Assembly (NCBI RefSeq): GCF_900636545.1
Contig: NZ_LR134290.1
Coordinates: 3,286,001 to 3,350,000 of the forward strand
Direction: 5' to 3'
Length of the DNA stretch: 64,000 nt
Source of the DNA: Pseudomonas mendocina
GTDB taxonomy: Bacteria; Pseudomonadota; Gammaproteobacteria; Pseudomonadales; Pseudomonadaceae
The stretch's first letter is position 1; the number at the start of each line of letters is the position of its first letter. The notes below the pieces were generated by a model that was not told the DNA's origin, did no database searches, and saw only the letters and a program-made list of their open reading frames with translations. The position numbers and the translations under genes were made by a program. Shown piece after piece: positions 46,034 through 55,852 of the stretch.

Positions 46034-46734
46034 TGCGCCTGGTGCTGCTGCCTGGCCTCAATGGCAGCAGCGCTCTCTTCGCCCCCCTGCTCGCCGAGCT
46101 TGGGGATATCGAATGCCAGCCCCTCGACCTACCGAAGCATGGGCCGCAGGATTATGACGCCCTGGCGCAAAAGATGGCCGAGCGACTGGGCAATGCGCCC
46201 TTCGTGCTGCTGGGTGAGTCCTTTTCCGGCCCCATTGCTTATCGGCTCGCCATGCGCAAGCCACCTGGACTGCAGGGCGTGGTCTTCGCCGCCTCGTTCT
46301 TGACAGCCCCTAGTGCCGCCCTGCCCCTGCTGAAGTGCCTGCCCATATCCTTGCGACTCGCTACCCAGCCGTGGCTGCTACGCGCAATGTGCCTTGGCCA
46401 GAACGCGAGCGATCAGATCATGCGCCTGATACAGGAAGAAATCCGTGGCCTGGACAAGGCACTGATACACGCTCGCCTGCATGCGCTGGCGACGCTGCGA
46501 GCACCGCAACAGCGGCTCGAACTGCCCGCGCTGCATCTATGGCCGCAGCAGGATCGCCTGGTTGCACACAAGGTAGCCAGGCAACTGGCGCATGCGTGCA
46601 GCGATATTCGTCAATTATGTCTGGAAGGACCGCACTTCATTCTGCAGACGCAACCACGGCGTTGCGCTCAGGCGATTCGCGGCTTCATGCAAGAATTGGA
46701 AAACCGGCGCGTCACCAGCCCAGCGTTTCCTTGA
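46033..46734 (+). CDS. Alpha/beta-hydrolase family protein
   Basis: 233 residues. Start overlaps the preceding stop (TGATG). Nucleophile elbow VLLGESFSGPIAYRLA gives GESFSG with the Ser. The oxyanion region is LLPGLNGSSALFAPL. A late Asp (LWPQQDRLVAHKVA) and His (CLEGPHFILQTQP) complete a triad. The substrate is unknown. The 3' end overlaps hda on the other strand by 23 bp. Confidence 0.85.
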   Translation: MRLVLLPGLNGSSALFAPLLAELGDIECQPLDLPKHGPQDYDALAQKMAERLGNAPFVLLGESFSGPIAYRLAMRKPPGLQGVVFAASFLTAPSAALPLLKCLPISLRLATQPWLLRAMCLGQNASDQIMRLIQEEIRGLDKALIHARLHALATLRAPQQRLELPALHLWPQQDRLVAHKVARQLAHACSDIRQLCLEGPHFILQTQPRRCAQAIRGFMQELENRRVTSPAFP

Positions 46735-47416
46735 GAAAGGGAATGGTCAGCTTGCGCTGCGCCTGCAGCGACGCCTGATCGAGACGCTCCAGCAAGTCGA
46801 ACAGCGCGCTCATGCTGCGCTCGCCGCGGGTGAGAATGAAACGACCCACTTCGTCGCCCATCTGCAACCCTCGACGCGAGGCGCGCAGCTGCAGGGCGCG
46901 CAGCTTGTCCTCGTCGGACAGCTCGTGCAGTTGGAAAACCAGCGCCAGGGTCAGCCGCGACTTCAGGTCTGGCAATTGAATCGGCAATTCGCGCGGTGAC
47001 ATGGTGCCGGCCAGCAGCAAGCGCCGACCGCTGTCGCGCAAGCGGTTGAACAGGTGAAACAGGCCCTCTTCCCAGTCACTGCGCCCCGCCACAGCGTCGA
47101 GGTCGTCAAGGCAGACCAGTTCGCACAGCTCGAGGTTGTCGAGCAGCTCCGGGCCATGCTGCACCACCTCACCGAGCGGCAGATAGACCACTGCTTCGCC
47201 ACGCTGCTCGAAACGCAGGCAAGCCGCCTGCAGCAGATGACTGCGCCCGACACCTTCGGCACCCCACAGATAGATCAGGCTTTCCGTCCAGCCTGCATCG
47301 GCTTCGCACAGACGCTCGACATAGCCTAGCGCCGCGGCATTGGCGCCGGGGTAGTAGTTGGCGAAGGTGGCGTCATCGCGCAGACGCACCCCCAGAGGCA
47401 GCTGGATAGGTTTCAT
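46712..47416 (-). CDS. hda: DnaA regulatory inactivator Hda
   Basis: 234 residues. DnaA-like AAA+ domain: LIYLWGAEGVGRSHLLQAA (Walker A variant), LVCLDDLDAVAGRSDWEEGLFHLFNRLRDSGRRLLLAGTMSP (Walker B and sensor 1), and SRGER-like ILTRGERSMSALFDLLERLD. N-terminal QLPLGVRLRDDATFANYYPGAN fits the clamp-binding QxxLxL-type motif. Together with the sliding clamp it stimulates ATP hydrolysis by DnaA, limiting re-initiation. Confidence 0.93.
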   Translation of the reverse strand: MKPIQLPLGVRLRDDATFANYYPGANAAALGYVERLCEADAGWTESLIYLWGAEGVGRSHLLQAACLRFEQRGEAVVYLPLGEVVQHGPELLDNLELCELVCLDDLDAVAGRSDWEEGLFHLFNRLRDSGRRLLLAGTMSPRELPIQLPDLKSRLTLALVFQLHELSDEDKLRALQLRASRRGLQMGDEVGRFILTRGERSMSALFDLLERLDQASLQAQRKLTIPFLKETLGW

Positions 47417-47596
47417 GCAGTGCTCGGCGGCTCATCGGAACCGCAGTGGGACTCTCCGTAAAGGCGAGGCAGTTTATATCCTTCCCCGCGGGGTGTCACT
47501 GACGCACTATCCTTGGTAATTCAATGCGTTATCGCCACTTCAGATAATGAAGCGGGCACCCGGGGTGCTGCTCCATCGATCCGGGTCCATTAACGT

Positions 47597-48538
47597 TCAG
47601 CGGATGGCCGTGTCTACCGCAAAAACCTCCGGTGAACGATAACGGCGGATCACCTCGGGCAAGGTCTCCCCGCTGCCGGCCTTGCGGATCAGCCAGTAGT
47701 TGATCGCCGCCATGTCGGTAAGGAACTCCTTGCAACGCTTGCGTGCCTCGGCGATCGCCTCGTAGGAAAGCCACAGAACCTGCGTCTCCATGCGCGCAGG
47801 GTTGTGGTAGAAGCTACGGATCACATTGACATGAACGCTCTGGAGCAACTCTTCATTACCGGCGAAGCTGCCCTGCTCGATACGGGTCCAATACAAATCC
47901 TCTGAACCATCAGGGATGAAGCTGTCTACCCAACGGCGATAATCCGGATCGATGATGATCGACGTCACCATCTTGTGCAGCTGTTCCTGATCCGCATCCT
48001 CGAACGGATTGGACTTGCAGAAGGCGGCAAGTGCGCGAACCTCCTTCAACAACGATTCGAAGCCGCCACCTATGCGGTTGTAACCTTCCATCAGCTCATT
48101 CAGGCTACTGCGAAACTCGGTGATCTGCGCACTGCCGCCCTCAATGCTGTCGAGCAAGGGGTAGATCTGATAGTTGTAGGCACAGATGGAATTGATGAAA
48201 TCCCCCATGGCCCTCTTGGTGCTCGACATGGACTCGAGCAACTCGGCGGAACGTTCGGGATTGAGCCTGAGACTCTTCTCCAGTCGCTCCAGCCCCGCGC
48301 CAACCGAGTTCTGCAGGGGGGCGGCGCGCTCGACGATCTCCTTCACGTAAATGCCCGACAACTCGCCCAGCGCAGACTGAAACTCATCGACGGTCACCGC
48401 ACGAACGGATTCGTCCAATTGACGGCGCTTGGTCTCTCGGGCTTTCAGCCGCTGGTTCACCATGAAGGTGATCGCCGAAGCCAAAATCGCCAGGCTCGTG
48501 GCCACATCCACTCCAAGCTGGACAGTCGAAAACTCCAT
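47597..48538 (-). CDS. Membrane-anchored protein of unknown function
   Basis: 313 residues. One N-terminal span (LGVDVATSLAILASAITFMV) is followed by a helical region (QLDESVRAVTVDEFQSALGELSGIYVKEIVERAAP) that may be coiled coil, and then a soluble domain rich in aromatic residues. No family recognised. It lies between hda and perM, which are near each other in P. aeruginosa as I remember, so it is probably an insertion there. Confidence 0.65.
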   Translation of the reverse strand: MEFSTVQLGVDVATSLAILASAITFMVNQRLKARETKRRQLDESVRAVTVDEFQSALGELSGIYVKEIVERAAPLQNSVGAGLERLEKSLRLNPERSAELLESMSSTKRAMGDFINSICAYNYQIYPLLDSIEGGSAQITEFRSSLNELMEGYNRIGGGFESLLKEVRALAAFCKSNPFEDADQEQLHKMVTSIIIDPDYRRWVDSFIPDGSEDLYWTRIEQGSFAGNEELLQSVHVNVIRSFYHNPARMETQVLWLSYEAIAEARKRCKEFLTDMAAINYWLIRKAGSGETLPEVIRRYRSPEVFAVDTAIR

Positions 48539-48649
48539 GTTTGCTCCCTAGCAATTCAGTTTTCACAAAGGCAGCTACCTTTTCAAAGCAGCCGTACACA
48601 CCGATTCAAAGCTTGCACAGCATGATTTCGCCAACCGTTTGTAGCGAAA

Positions 48650-49720
48650 TCAATCGACAGGCGGCGAACCGCCGTACAGCCCCGAAAGCCTGTACAGATC
48701 ATGCGCATGGCGCAGCAACACCATGATCACCGCAGCAACCGGCAAGGCCAGCAGCACACCGGTAAAGCCAAACAGCTGGCCGCCCGCAAGGATGGCGAAG
48801 ATCACCGCGACCGGATGCAGACCGATACGGTCGCCCACCAGCATGGGCGTGAGGACCATACCTTCGAGCAACTGACCGATCATGAAAACCACGGCAATGC
48901 CGATCAGTGGATAGGGCTCCAGGCCGAACTGGAACAGCGCTGCACTCAGCGCTGCACCGATACCGACGATGAAGCCCATATAAGGCACGATACTCGCCAG
49001 GCCGGCCAGCACACCGATCAACAGGCCGAGCTCCAGCCCGACCAGCATCAGACCGACTGAATAGATCACGCTCAAGGCCAGCATCACCAGCAACTGGCCG
49101 CGCAGGAAAGCGCCAAGCACCTCATGGCATTCGCCCGCCAGCTTGACAACCAGCCCCTCGCGTTGCCGCGGCAGCAACCCTCGCACACGCTCGACCAGTA
49201 CGTCCCAATCACGCATCAGGTAGAAGCTCACCACCGGGATCAACAACAAATTGCCCAGCCAGGCCAGTAGTGCCAGCCCCGAGGACGTGGCCTGAGCCAG
49301 CACCACCTTGAGCACGTCGGTGGTCTTGCCGATGTTGTCGGCGAATACCTGCTTGAGCTGATCGAGCTGCAGCACATCATCCTGCAACCCGAGGTGCGAT
49401 TGCGACCAGGGCAAGGCGGTGCCTTGCAGCCAGTCGAGCATCTCCGGGGCCAGTTGATACAGACGCACCAATTGCCGCCCCAGCATGGGCACCAGCACCA
49501 GCAGGAGAATCAGCAACAGCAATGCGAACAGGGCGAACACCACGACCACGCCGCCGGTACGCGACAGGCGATGCCGTTCGAGGCGGTCGACCAGAGGATC
49601 GCCCAGATAGGCCAGCAGGATGCCCACCAGGAAGGGGGAAAGAATCGGGTGCAGCAGATACAGGAGCCAGCCAAGCAGAAACAGCCCAGCCATCCATAGC
49701 CAGCGGGTGGAATCGGTCAT
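48650..49720 (-). CDS. AI-2E family transporter (PerM-like)
   Basis: 356 residues. The start at 49720 follows GAGGACGCGAGC. The family signature is present: LLHPILSPFLVGILLAYLGDPLVDRLERHRLSRTGGVVVV near the N-terminus, YLMRDWDVLVERVRGLLPR in the middle, and LASIVPYMGFIVGIGAALSAA followed by VLTPMLVGDRIGLHPVAVIFAILAGGQLFGFTGVLLALPVAA. Members export autoinducer-2 or ions; the substrate is not known here. Confidence 0.9.
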   Translation of the reverse strand: MTDSTRWLWMAGLFLLGWLLYLLHPILSPFLVGILLAYLGDPLVDRLERHRLSRTGGVVVVFALFALLLLILLLVLVPMLGRQLVRLYQLAPEMLDWLQGTALPWSQSHLGLQDDVLQLDQLKQVFADNIGKTTDVLKVVLAQATSSGLALLAWLGNLLLIPVVSFYLMRDWDVLVERVRGLLPRQREGLVVKLAGECHEVLGAFLRGQLLVMLALSVIYSVGLMLVGLELGLLIGVLAGLASIVPYMGFIVGIGAALSAALFQFGLEPYPLIGIAVVFMIGQLLEGMVLTPMLVGDRIGLHPVAVIFAILAGGQLFGFTGVLLALPVAAVIMVLLRHAHDLYRLSGLYGGSPPVD

Positions 49721-49791
49721 GCTCGCGTCCTCGATGCGAAACGGCGCCCGCAAGGCGCCGTGAAACAGGGCTGTTTTTTGTGGCGAAAATT

Positions 49792-50835
49792 CTACCAGCG
49801 AAAGCGCAGCTGATCGGTGCGCGGCTTCACCTGAGGCGCCTCATCTGCGGGACTCTCCTGCGGGCTCTGCACCGGCTCGGCGGCATCGAGCGGCTCGCTG
49901 ACTTCCTGCAGCTGGGCCAATGCCAGCTGCGCGCGCAGTTGCTCCGGGCTGGCGCTGACCTGATAAACCAGGCGCTGCCCGTCGATTTCCTGCAAACGCG
50001 CGGCGAACGGCTCGAGGAGGCGCTCCAGTGCCGCGAAACGGCCCAGATCAGCGCCTTCGATCACCAGTGTCAGGCTTTGCGCCGCACCGGGCTTGACGAC
50101 AAAACGCGGGGCCAGACGCTCGGCTACCGCCAGCATCACCGCATCGGCCAACGTAGCCTGATCAGCGGCCTCAGCCTTGCCCTGCTCACGTTCGTCTCCC
50201 AGCCACAGGCGCCAGGTAGCCTGCCAGTTGCCGCCGTTTTCAGTTGCCCGCACCGCCAACAGCGCGTCGGCGCCATAACGTTCGGACGCTTCGCGCAGCG
50301 CTTTTGGGTCATTGGCCAACAAGCTATCGGCACTGCCCAGCGCCTGCTCGCTAAGGTCCGCCAGCGGCAAACGCAGTGGTAGACCACGATGTTGCGCGGC
50401 ATCGCGCAGCAACGCCGATGCGCTCTGGCTCTCGCCAACCAGCTGGCTGCCCTCCGGCGCCTCGTTGAGCCACCAGGCCAGGATCGCCGGACGATTGGCG
50501 CCCCACAAGGCTAGACCGGCCTGGCGCAGCTGACGCTCGGTACTGCCCGGATCGAACTCGACCAGCAGCGCATCGCCCTCGTAAACGTATTGGCTGACGA
50601 TTTGCTGCGGGTCCTTGCGCAACCCTTCCAGGCCGGGGTTCTGCAACGCCTTGGCATCGCCCGTCAGGCGCAGCACCAGGGTCTGCAGCGCTTTTTGCAT
50701 CGCCGCGTCACGGCTTTCCGGTTGCTGATCCGCTACAGGTTCACGCACCTGATACAAACCGGCAACCGGCGCGGCCAATGCCGGCAGGCTCAGGAGCGAC
50801 AGACAGAAGAACATCAGGCGGACAGACAAACGCAT
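49792..50835 (-). CDS. DUF2066 periplasmic protein
   Basis: 347 residues. Signal peptide MRLSVRLMFFCLSLLSLPALA; then VAGLYQVREPVADQQPESRDAAMQKALQTLVLRLTG, a DUF2066 pattern. C-terminal about 60 residues are Pro/Gln/Glu-rich. It lies 71 bp upstream of perM on the same strand and is divergent from purM. The function is unknown. Confidence 0.85.
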   Translation of the reverse strand: MRLSVRLMFFCLSLLSLPALAAPVAGLYQVREPVADQQPESRDAAMQKALQTLVLRLTGDAKALQNPGLEGLRKDPQQIVSQYVYEGDALLVEFDPGSTERQLRQAGLALWGANRPAILAWWLNEAPEGSQLVGESQSASALLRDAAQHRGLPLRLPLADLSEQALGSADSLLANDPKALREASERYGADALLAVRATENGGNWQATWRLWLGDEREQGKAEAADQATLADAVMLAVAERLAPRFVVKPGAAQSLTLVIEGADLGRFAALERLLEPFAARLQEIDGQRLVYQVSASPEQLRAQLALAQLQEVSEPLDAAEPVQSPQESPADEAPQVKPRTDQLRFRW

Positions 50836-51073
50836 GGGGCGGGCTCTCGCGAAGGGATGGCGGCGTGCGCAAAGGCCTATACCTTAAACAGCCGCCTCTG
50901 CCCCGGCAACAAGAGCCAGTGCCTGCGACGAAGCGCACGCGCGTGAGTGGCCGCTACCGGGCAAGCCTGATAAAATCGCGCGCCTTCGCCAGCCGGTACG
51001 CACGCCGGGCTCCTTGGATGAGCCTGCGTCACGTCGGCGCCTACACGAACTCCCCATCCAAAGGCCCGGATCT

Positions 51074-52132
51074 ATGAGCAAGCAACCCTCCATCAGCTAC
51101 AAGGACGCAGGCGTCGACATCGATGCCGGTGAAGCCCTGGTCGAGCGCATCAAAGGCGTGGCCAAGCGCACTGCCCGTCCGGAAGTCATGGGTGGCCTGG
51201 GTGGCTTTGGCGCCCTGTGCGAGATCCCGGCCGGTTACAAGCAACCGGTTCTGGTCTCCGGCACCGACGGCGTCGGCACCAAGCTGCGCCTGGCGCTGAA
51301 CCTGAACAAGCACGACAGCATCGGCCAGGACCTGGTGGCCATGTGCGTCAACGACCTGGTGGTCTGTGGCGCCGAGCCGCTGTTCTTCCTTGACTACTAC
51401 GCCACCGGCAAACTCAATGTCGATGTGGCCGCCACCGTGGTCACCGGCATCGGCGCCGGCTGCGAGCTGGCTGGCTGCTCCCTGGTCGGTGGTGAAACCG
51501 CCGAAATGCCGGGCATGTACGAAGGCGAAGACTACGACCTGGCCGGTTTCTGCGTCGGTGTGGTGGAAAAGAGCGAAATCATCGACGGCTCCAAGGTCGT
51601 CACCGGCGACGCGCTGATCGCCCTGCCCTCCTCCGGCCCGCATTCCAACGGCTACTCGCTGATCCGCAAGATCATCGAAGTCTCCGGTGCCGACATCGAG
51701 CAGGTGCAGCTCGGCGACAAGGCCCTGGCCGACCTGCTGATGGCCCCGACCCGCATCTACGTCAAGCCGCTGCTCAAGCTGATCAAGGACACTGGCGCGG
51801 TCAAGGCCATGGCCCACATCACTGGCGGCGGTCTGCTGGACAACATCCCGCGCGTACTGCCGCAAGGCGCCCAGGCGGTGATCGACGTTGCCAGCTGGAA
51901 TCGTCCGGCCGTGTTCGACTGGCTGCAGGAACAAGGCAACGTCGACGAGCATGAAATGCACCGCGTACTGAACTGCGGCGTCGGCATGGTCATCTGCGTC
52001 GCTCAGGATCAGGTCGATGCAGCCCTGGCCAGCCTGCGCGCCAGCGGCGAGCAGCCCTGGGTCATCGGTCAGATCACCGAAGCGGCCGAAGGCGCAGCCC
52101 AGGTTCAGCTGAACAACCTGAAAGCTCACTGA
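51074..52132 (+). CDS. purM: Phosphoribosylformylglycinamidine cyclo-ligase (AIR synthetase)
   Basis: 352 residues from the ATG at 51074. It converts FGAM to AIR in purine synthesis. Characteristic blocks: [43 protein letters not shown] and [16 protein letters not shown]. The stop overlaps purN (TGATG), giving the usual purMN operon. Confidence 0.97.
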   Translation: MSKQPSISYKDAGVDIDAGEALVERIKGVAKRTARPEVMGGLGGFGALCEIPAGYKQPVLVSGTDGVGTKLRLALNLNKHDSIGQDLVAMCVNDLVVCGAEPLFFLDYYATGKLNVDVAATVVTGIGAGCELAGCSLVGGETAEMPGMYEGEDYDLAGFCVGVVEKSEIIDGSKVVTGDALIALPSSGPHSNGYSLIRKIIEVSGADIEQVQLGDKALADLLMAPTRIYVKPLLKLIKDTGAVKAMAHITGGGLLDNIPRVLPQGAQAVIDVASWNRPAVFDWLQEQGNVDEHEMHRVLNCGVGMVICVAQDQVDAALASLRASGEQPWVIGQITEAAEGAAQVQLNNLKAH

Positions 52133-52776
52133 TGCCCTGCAATGTCGTCGTCCTGATCTCCGGGTCAGGCAGCAACCTGCAGGCTCTGATCGACAGCGTC
52201 GCCCACGACGGCAATCCGGCTCGCATCGCCGCGGTTATCTCCAACCGCGCCGATGCCTACGGCCTGCAGCGGGCGAAGCAGGCCGGTATCGCCACCGAAC
52301 TGCTTGACCACAAGCAGTTCGACGGCCGCGAAGCCTTCGATACGGCGCTGATTCAAGCCATCGATGCCCACCAGCCCGATCTGGTGGTGCTGGCCGGCTT
52401 CATGCGTATTCTTACGCCGGGCTTCGTTCAGCACTACGCGGGACGCCTGCTGAACATTCACCCTTCGCTCCTCCCCAAGCACAAGGGTCTACACACGCAT
52501 CAACGAGCTCTGGAAGCCGGCGACAGCGAGCACGGCTGCAGCGTGCACTTCGTCACCGAGGAACTCGATGGTGGCCCTCTGGTCGTACAAGCTGTGCTGC
52601 CAGTGATGGCAGACGACACGGCCGAGAGCCTGGCCAGCCGCGTGCACCAGCAGGAACACCACATCTATCCTCTGGCCGTACGCTGGTTTGCCGAAGGCCG
52701 CTTGCGTCTTGACGCTCAAGGCGCAATGCTGGATGACCAGCCGTTGCCTGCCAACGGCCACCTGATTCGAACCTAG
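52132..52776 (+). CDS. purN: Phosphoribosylglycinamide formyltransferase
   Basis: 214 residues. It transfers formyl from 10-formyl-THF to GAR. Motifs: VLISGSGSNLQALID (GAR binding), LVVLAGFMRILTPGFVQHYAGRLLNIHPSLLPKHKGLHTHQ (the catalytic Asn/His region) and HFVTEELDGGPLVVQA with the catalytic Asp. It overlaps purM; the DUF3108 gene follows after eight bases. Confidence 0.96.
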   Translation: MPCNVVVLISGSGSNLQALIDSVAHDGNPARIAAVISNRADAYGLQRAKQAGIATELLDHKQFDGREAFDTALIQAIDAHQPDLVVLAGFMRILTPGFVQHYAGRLLNIHPSLLPKHKGLHTHQRALEAGDSEHGCSVHFVTEELDGGPLVVQAVLPVMADDTAESLASRVHQQEHHIYPLAVRWFAEGRLRLDAQGAMLDDQPLPANGHLIRT

Positions 52777-52784
52777 GAGACTCT

Positions 52785-53501
52785 ATGCGTCGTGCCCTGC
52801 TGTTCGCCATGACACTGTTCGCCCTGCCGGCCCTTGCCGAGGACCTGCAGCCTTTCTCCGCCAGCTACACCGCGGACTGGAAGCAACTGCCGGTAAGCGG
52901 CAGCGCCGAGCGCAGCCTCAAACATGAAGACGACGGTCGCTGGACTCTCAACTTCGAAGCCTCGATGCTGGTCGCCAGCCTCACCGAAGAGAGCACCTTC
53001 CGCGTCGACAACGGCGCACTGCTGCCACTGACCTACCGCCTCAACCGCAGCGGGCTGGGCAAAGGCAAAAAGGTTGAGCAGGACTTCGATTGGGAACAGA
53101 AGCAGGTCATCGGTAGCGACCGCGGCGACGCCGTACGTTTACCGCTCAATCGCGGCCTGCTGGACAAGTCGACCTACCAGATTGCCCTGCAGCAGGACGT
53201 CGCAGCCGGCAAGAAGAGCGTGAGCTACCAGGTGGTCGACGGTGACGAGATCGAAACCTACGACTTCCGTGTACTGGGCGAGGAAGTGGTACGCACCAAG
53301 GCCGGTCTGATCGATGCGATCAAGGTCGAGCGTGTGCGTGACCCCACGCAAAGCACCCGCAAGACAGTACTGTGGTTTGCCAAGGATTGGGGACACCTGC
53401 TAGTTCGTCTGCATCAGGTGGAAACCGACGGCAAGGAATACCAGATCATGCTCAAGGAAGGCACCGTCGCAGGCAAGGCCGTGGAAGGCCGTCGCGACTG
53501 A
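52785..53501 (+). CDS. DUF3108 exported protein
   Basis: 238 residues. Signal peptide MRRALLFAMTLFALPALA. The mature part has the beta-rich DUF3108 pattern: QPFSASYTADWKQLPVSGSAERSLKHEDDGRWTLNFEASM, then YDFRVLGEEVVRTKAGLIDAIKVER and WFAKDWGHLLVRLHQVE. These are periplasmic or outer-membrane-associated folds of unknown role. Probably co-transcribed with purMN. Confidence 0.85.
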   Translation: MRRALLFAMTLFALPALAEDLQPFSASYTADWKQLPVSGSAERSLKHEDDGRWTLNFEASMLVASLTEESTFRVDNGALLPLTYRLNRSGLGKGKKVEQDFDWEQKQVIGSDRGDAVRLPLNRGLLDKSTYQIALQQDVAAGKKSVSYQVVDGDEIETYDFRVLGEEVVRTKAGLIDAIKVERVRDPTQSTRKTVLWFAKDWGHLLVRLHQVETDGKEYQIMLKEGTVAGKAVEGRRD

Positions 53502-53510
53502 TCTGCAATC

Positions 53511-53544
53511 AAATAAAAAACCGGGCCATTGCCCGGTTTTTTAT
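53511..53544. terminator. Bidirectional intrinsic terminator
   Basis: Stem AAAAAACCGGGC/GCCCGGTTTTTT with loop CATT, between the purMN-DUF3108 operon and the convergent ammonium transporter gene. Confidence 0.92.
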
Positions 53545-53585
53545 TGCCCGCCATAGGCGCTGATCGGGCAGCGCTCGGCAGATAT

Positions 53586-54794
53586 TCAGTCCTGGCTCAC
53601 CGCACCGATCTTGTGAATCGACAGGTCGGCGCCGTTGTACTCCTCCTCCTGGCTCAGGCGAATACCCAGGGAGGTCTTGAGCAGGCCGTACACCGCAAAG
53701 CCGCCGAGCAATGCGATTACCACCCCCAACGCGGTACCGATCACCTGACTGGCCAGACTCACGCCACCCAGGCCACCAAAGGCTTCGAGGCCGAAGATAC
53801 CGCAGGCGATGCCACCCCAGACGCCACACAATCCATGCAATGGCCAGACGCCCAGCACATCGTCGATCTTCCACTTAACCTGCGTCGCGGTGAAGGCCCA
53901 GACGAACAGAGCGCCGGCAATCGCGCCCGTGACCAGAGCGCCAATCGGGTGCATAAGGTCCGAGCCGGCACAGATCGCGACCAGACCGGCGAGCGGGCCG
54001 TTGTGCAGGAAGCCTGGGTCGTTACGCCCAACCAGCAGCGCCGCGACGGTACCGCCCACCATAGCCATCAGCGAGTTGACCGCCACCAGGCCACTGACGC
54101 CCTCGAGCGTCTGCGCACTCATCACGTTGAAGCCGAACCAGCCGATGATCAGGATCCACGATCCCAGCGCCAGGAACGGAATGTTCGAGGGCGCAATGGC
54201 CACCAGCTTGCCGTCACGGTAACGACCATTACGACGACCGAGCAGCAACACCGCGCCAAACGCCAACCAGCCGCCCATGGCATGCACCACTACCGACCCC
54301 GCGAAGTCATGGAAGCCAGCGCCGAAACGCGCTTCCAGCCAGGCCTGGAGACCAAAATTGCCGTTCCAGATCATGCCCTCGAAGAAGGGATAGACGAAGG
54401 CCACGATCAGCGCCGTAGCGCACAGTTGCGGGCCGAACTTGGCGCGCTCGGCGATGCCACCCGAGATGATCGCCGGAATCGCAGCGGCGAAAGTCAGCAG
54501 GAAGAAGAACTTAACCAGGCCATAACCATGGTTCTCGGTCAGCACCGCGGCCGGCTCGAGGAAGTTGATGCCATAGGCGATCCAGTAACCGATGAAGAAG
54601 TACGCCAGTGCGGAAATGGCGAAGTCCGAGAGAATCTTCGATAACGCATTGACCTGGTTCTTCTGCCGTACCGTGCCGACTTCGAGGAAGGCAAAACCGG
54701 CATGCATGGCCAGGACCATGATCGCACCCAGCAGGATGAACAGGGTATTCGAGCCGTGGATCAGCGTGGCCACGGCGCTGTTGATGTTTTCCAT
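53586..54794 (-). CDS. Ammonium transporter (Amt family)
   Basis: 402 residues with eleven membrane segments. Amt signatures: LVLAMHAGFAFLEVGTVRQKN (first segment with the twin region), FHDFAGSVVVHAMGGWLAFGAVLLLG (the D-FAGS-x-VVH motif with the twin His) and the second pore His in WPLHGLCGVWGG. The ATG at 54794 is chosen because MENINSAVATLIHGSNT matches Amt N-termini; the ribosome-binding site is poor. No glnK lies beside it. Confidence 0.93.
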   Translation of the reverse strand: MENINSAVATLIHGSNTLFILLGAIMVLAMHAGFAFLEVGTVRQKNQVNALSKILSDFAISALAYFFIGYWIAYGINFLEPAAVLTENHGYGLVKFFFLLTFAAAIPAIISGGIAERAKFGPQLCATALIVAFVYPFFEGMIWNGNFGLQAWLEARFGAGFHDFAGSVVVHAMGGWLAFGAVLLLGRRNGRYRDGKLVAIAPSNIPFLALGSWILIIGWFGFNVMSAQTLEGVSGLVAVNSLMAMVGGTVAALLVGRNDPGFLHNGPLAGLVAICAGSDLMHPIGALVTGAIAGALFVWAFTATQVKWKIDDVLGVWPLHGLCGVWGGIACGIFGLEAFGGLGGVSLASQVIGTALGVVIALLGGFAVYGLLKTSLGIRLSQEEEYNGADLSIHKIGAVSQD

Positions 54795-55166
54795 TGAGGA
54801 AGAAAACTCCGGAGGCAGAAGAAAAGGCACCAAACCAAGGCACATCTGCGAAAACCCGCACCACAATGCAGCCAGGCTGCGGGGCGCGCCCTCAAGGAGT
54901 GCTGTCGAGCAGCACTAAAATAGCGCCACAAAAAATCGACAGATCGGTGCTTATTTCTTGTTAATCAAATGGTTATGCGCGAAATGGACCATCCTGAGCC
55001 GCACCTGAAAAGCCCCATCGCGGAGCATTTTCCGGCCTTCGCGCACCAGCAAAATGCAATCGCTATACCAAATGCCAAACCGGTCACTTCGCGACTATTC
55101 TTGCGGAACCCTCGCGCCGCAGAGCACTCGTAAACCATACATACCCAACGCAGAGGACTGCTCACC
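54795..55166. other. 372-bp divergent intergenic region between the amt and YqjD-type genes
   Basis: It holds the promoters of both flanking genes. I see an AT-rich stretch at 54924-54972 but no convincing NtrC/sigma-54 signature; the best GG/GC candidates have wrong spacing. Confidence 0.4.
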
Positions 55167-55484
55167 ATGCCACGCAAAGCCGCCACTCCAAGCACCAAGG
55201 ACGCCCTGCTGGATGAATTCCAGGCTCTGGTCAGCGACACCGAGAAGCTCCTTCAACATTCAGCCAGCCTCGCTGGCGAACAGGCCGAAGCCCTGCGCGA
55301 CGATATCCGCAGCAGCCTGGGCCGCGCTCGCGAAACCCTGCATGACGCCGAGGCCAGCTTGCGCGAGCAGGGCAAGATTGCCATCGACACCACTGAGGAC
55401 TATGTGCACAAGCACCCGTGGCAGGCACTGGGTCTGTCGGCCGCGATCGGCCTGGTGCTTGGCCTGCTGATCAGCCGCCGTTGA
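55167..55484 (+). CDS. DUF883 (ElaB/YqjD-type) membrane-anchored protein
   Basis: 105 residues. A charged helical stretch (LLDEFQALVSDTEKLLQHSASLAGEQAEALRDDIRSSLGRARETLHDAEASL) followed by a C-terminal span HPWQALGLSAAIGLVLGLLISRR is diagnostic for YqjD/ElaB. These inner-membrane proteins bind ribosomes in stationary phase in E. coli. It leads a three-gene operon with YqjE- and YqjK-like genes. Confidence 0.88.
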   Translation: MPRKAATPSTKDALLDEFQALVSDTEKLLQHSASLAGEQAEALRDDIRSSLGRARETLHDAEASLREQGKIAIDTTEDYVHKHPWQALGLSAAIGLVLGLLISRR

Positions 55485-55492
55485 CCTCGCCC

Positions 55493-55852
55493 ATGTCCAA
55501 CGGACCATCGCCACGGCGCCTGGGAGCTGCTCTGCTGGGCCTGCTGCAAGGCCACGTGGCGTTGCTGGCGCACGAACTCGAGGACCAGCGCAACCAGGCT
55601 CTGCGCGCCCTGATGCTGGGGGGCTTGTGCCTGGCGTTCGCCCTGCTGCTGCTCATAGGGCTTTCCGCGCTGCTGCTGATCGTCTATTGGGACAGCCACC
55701 GCCTGCTGGTCGCTACCGGTCTATGCCTGTTTTATGGCGCGGGCCTGCTCGGTTGCGGCGCCTGGCTGCTGGTCAGTCTGCGCAATGCCGAAACGCCTTT
55801 CAGCGCCAGTCTGGAAGAACTGCAACGTGACCGCGAGCAACTGCTGCCATGA
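55493..55852 (+). CDS. YqjE-like (phage-holin family / DUF1469) membrane protein
   Basis: 119 residues from the ATG at 55493. Two central spans (ALMLGGLCLAFALLLLIGLSALLLIVYW and LLVATGLCLFYGAGLLGCGAWLLV) follow an amphipathic helix (LLGLLQGHVALLAHELEDQRNQALR), typical of YqjE. It lies eight bases after the YqjD-type gene and overlaps the next gene by four bases. Confidence 0.85.
   Translation: MSNGPSPRRLGAALLGLLQGHVALLAHELEDQRNQALRALMLGGLCLAFALLLLIGLSALLLIVYWDSHRLLVATGLCLFYGAGLLGCGAWLLVSLRNAETPFSASLEELQRDREQLLP

Noticed and set aside
54795..55166. Sigma-54/NtrC sites upstream of the ammonium transporter
   Set aside because: Best candidates have the GG and GC elements at the wrong spacing, and the putative NtrC half-sites are imperfect.
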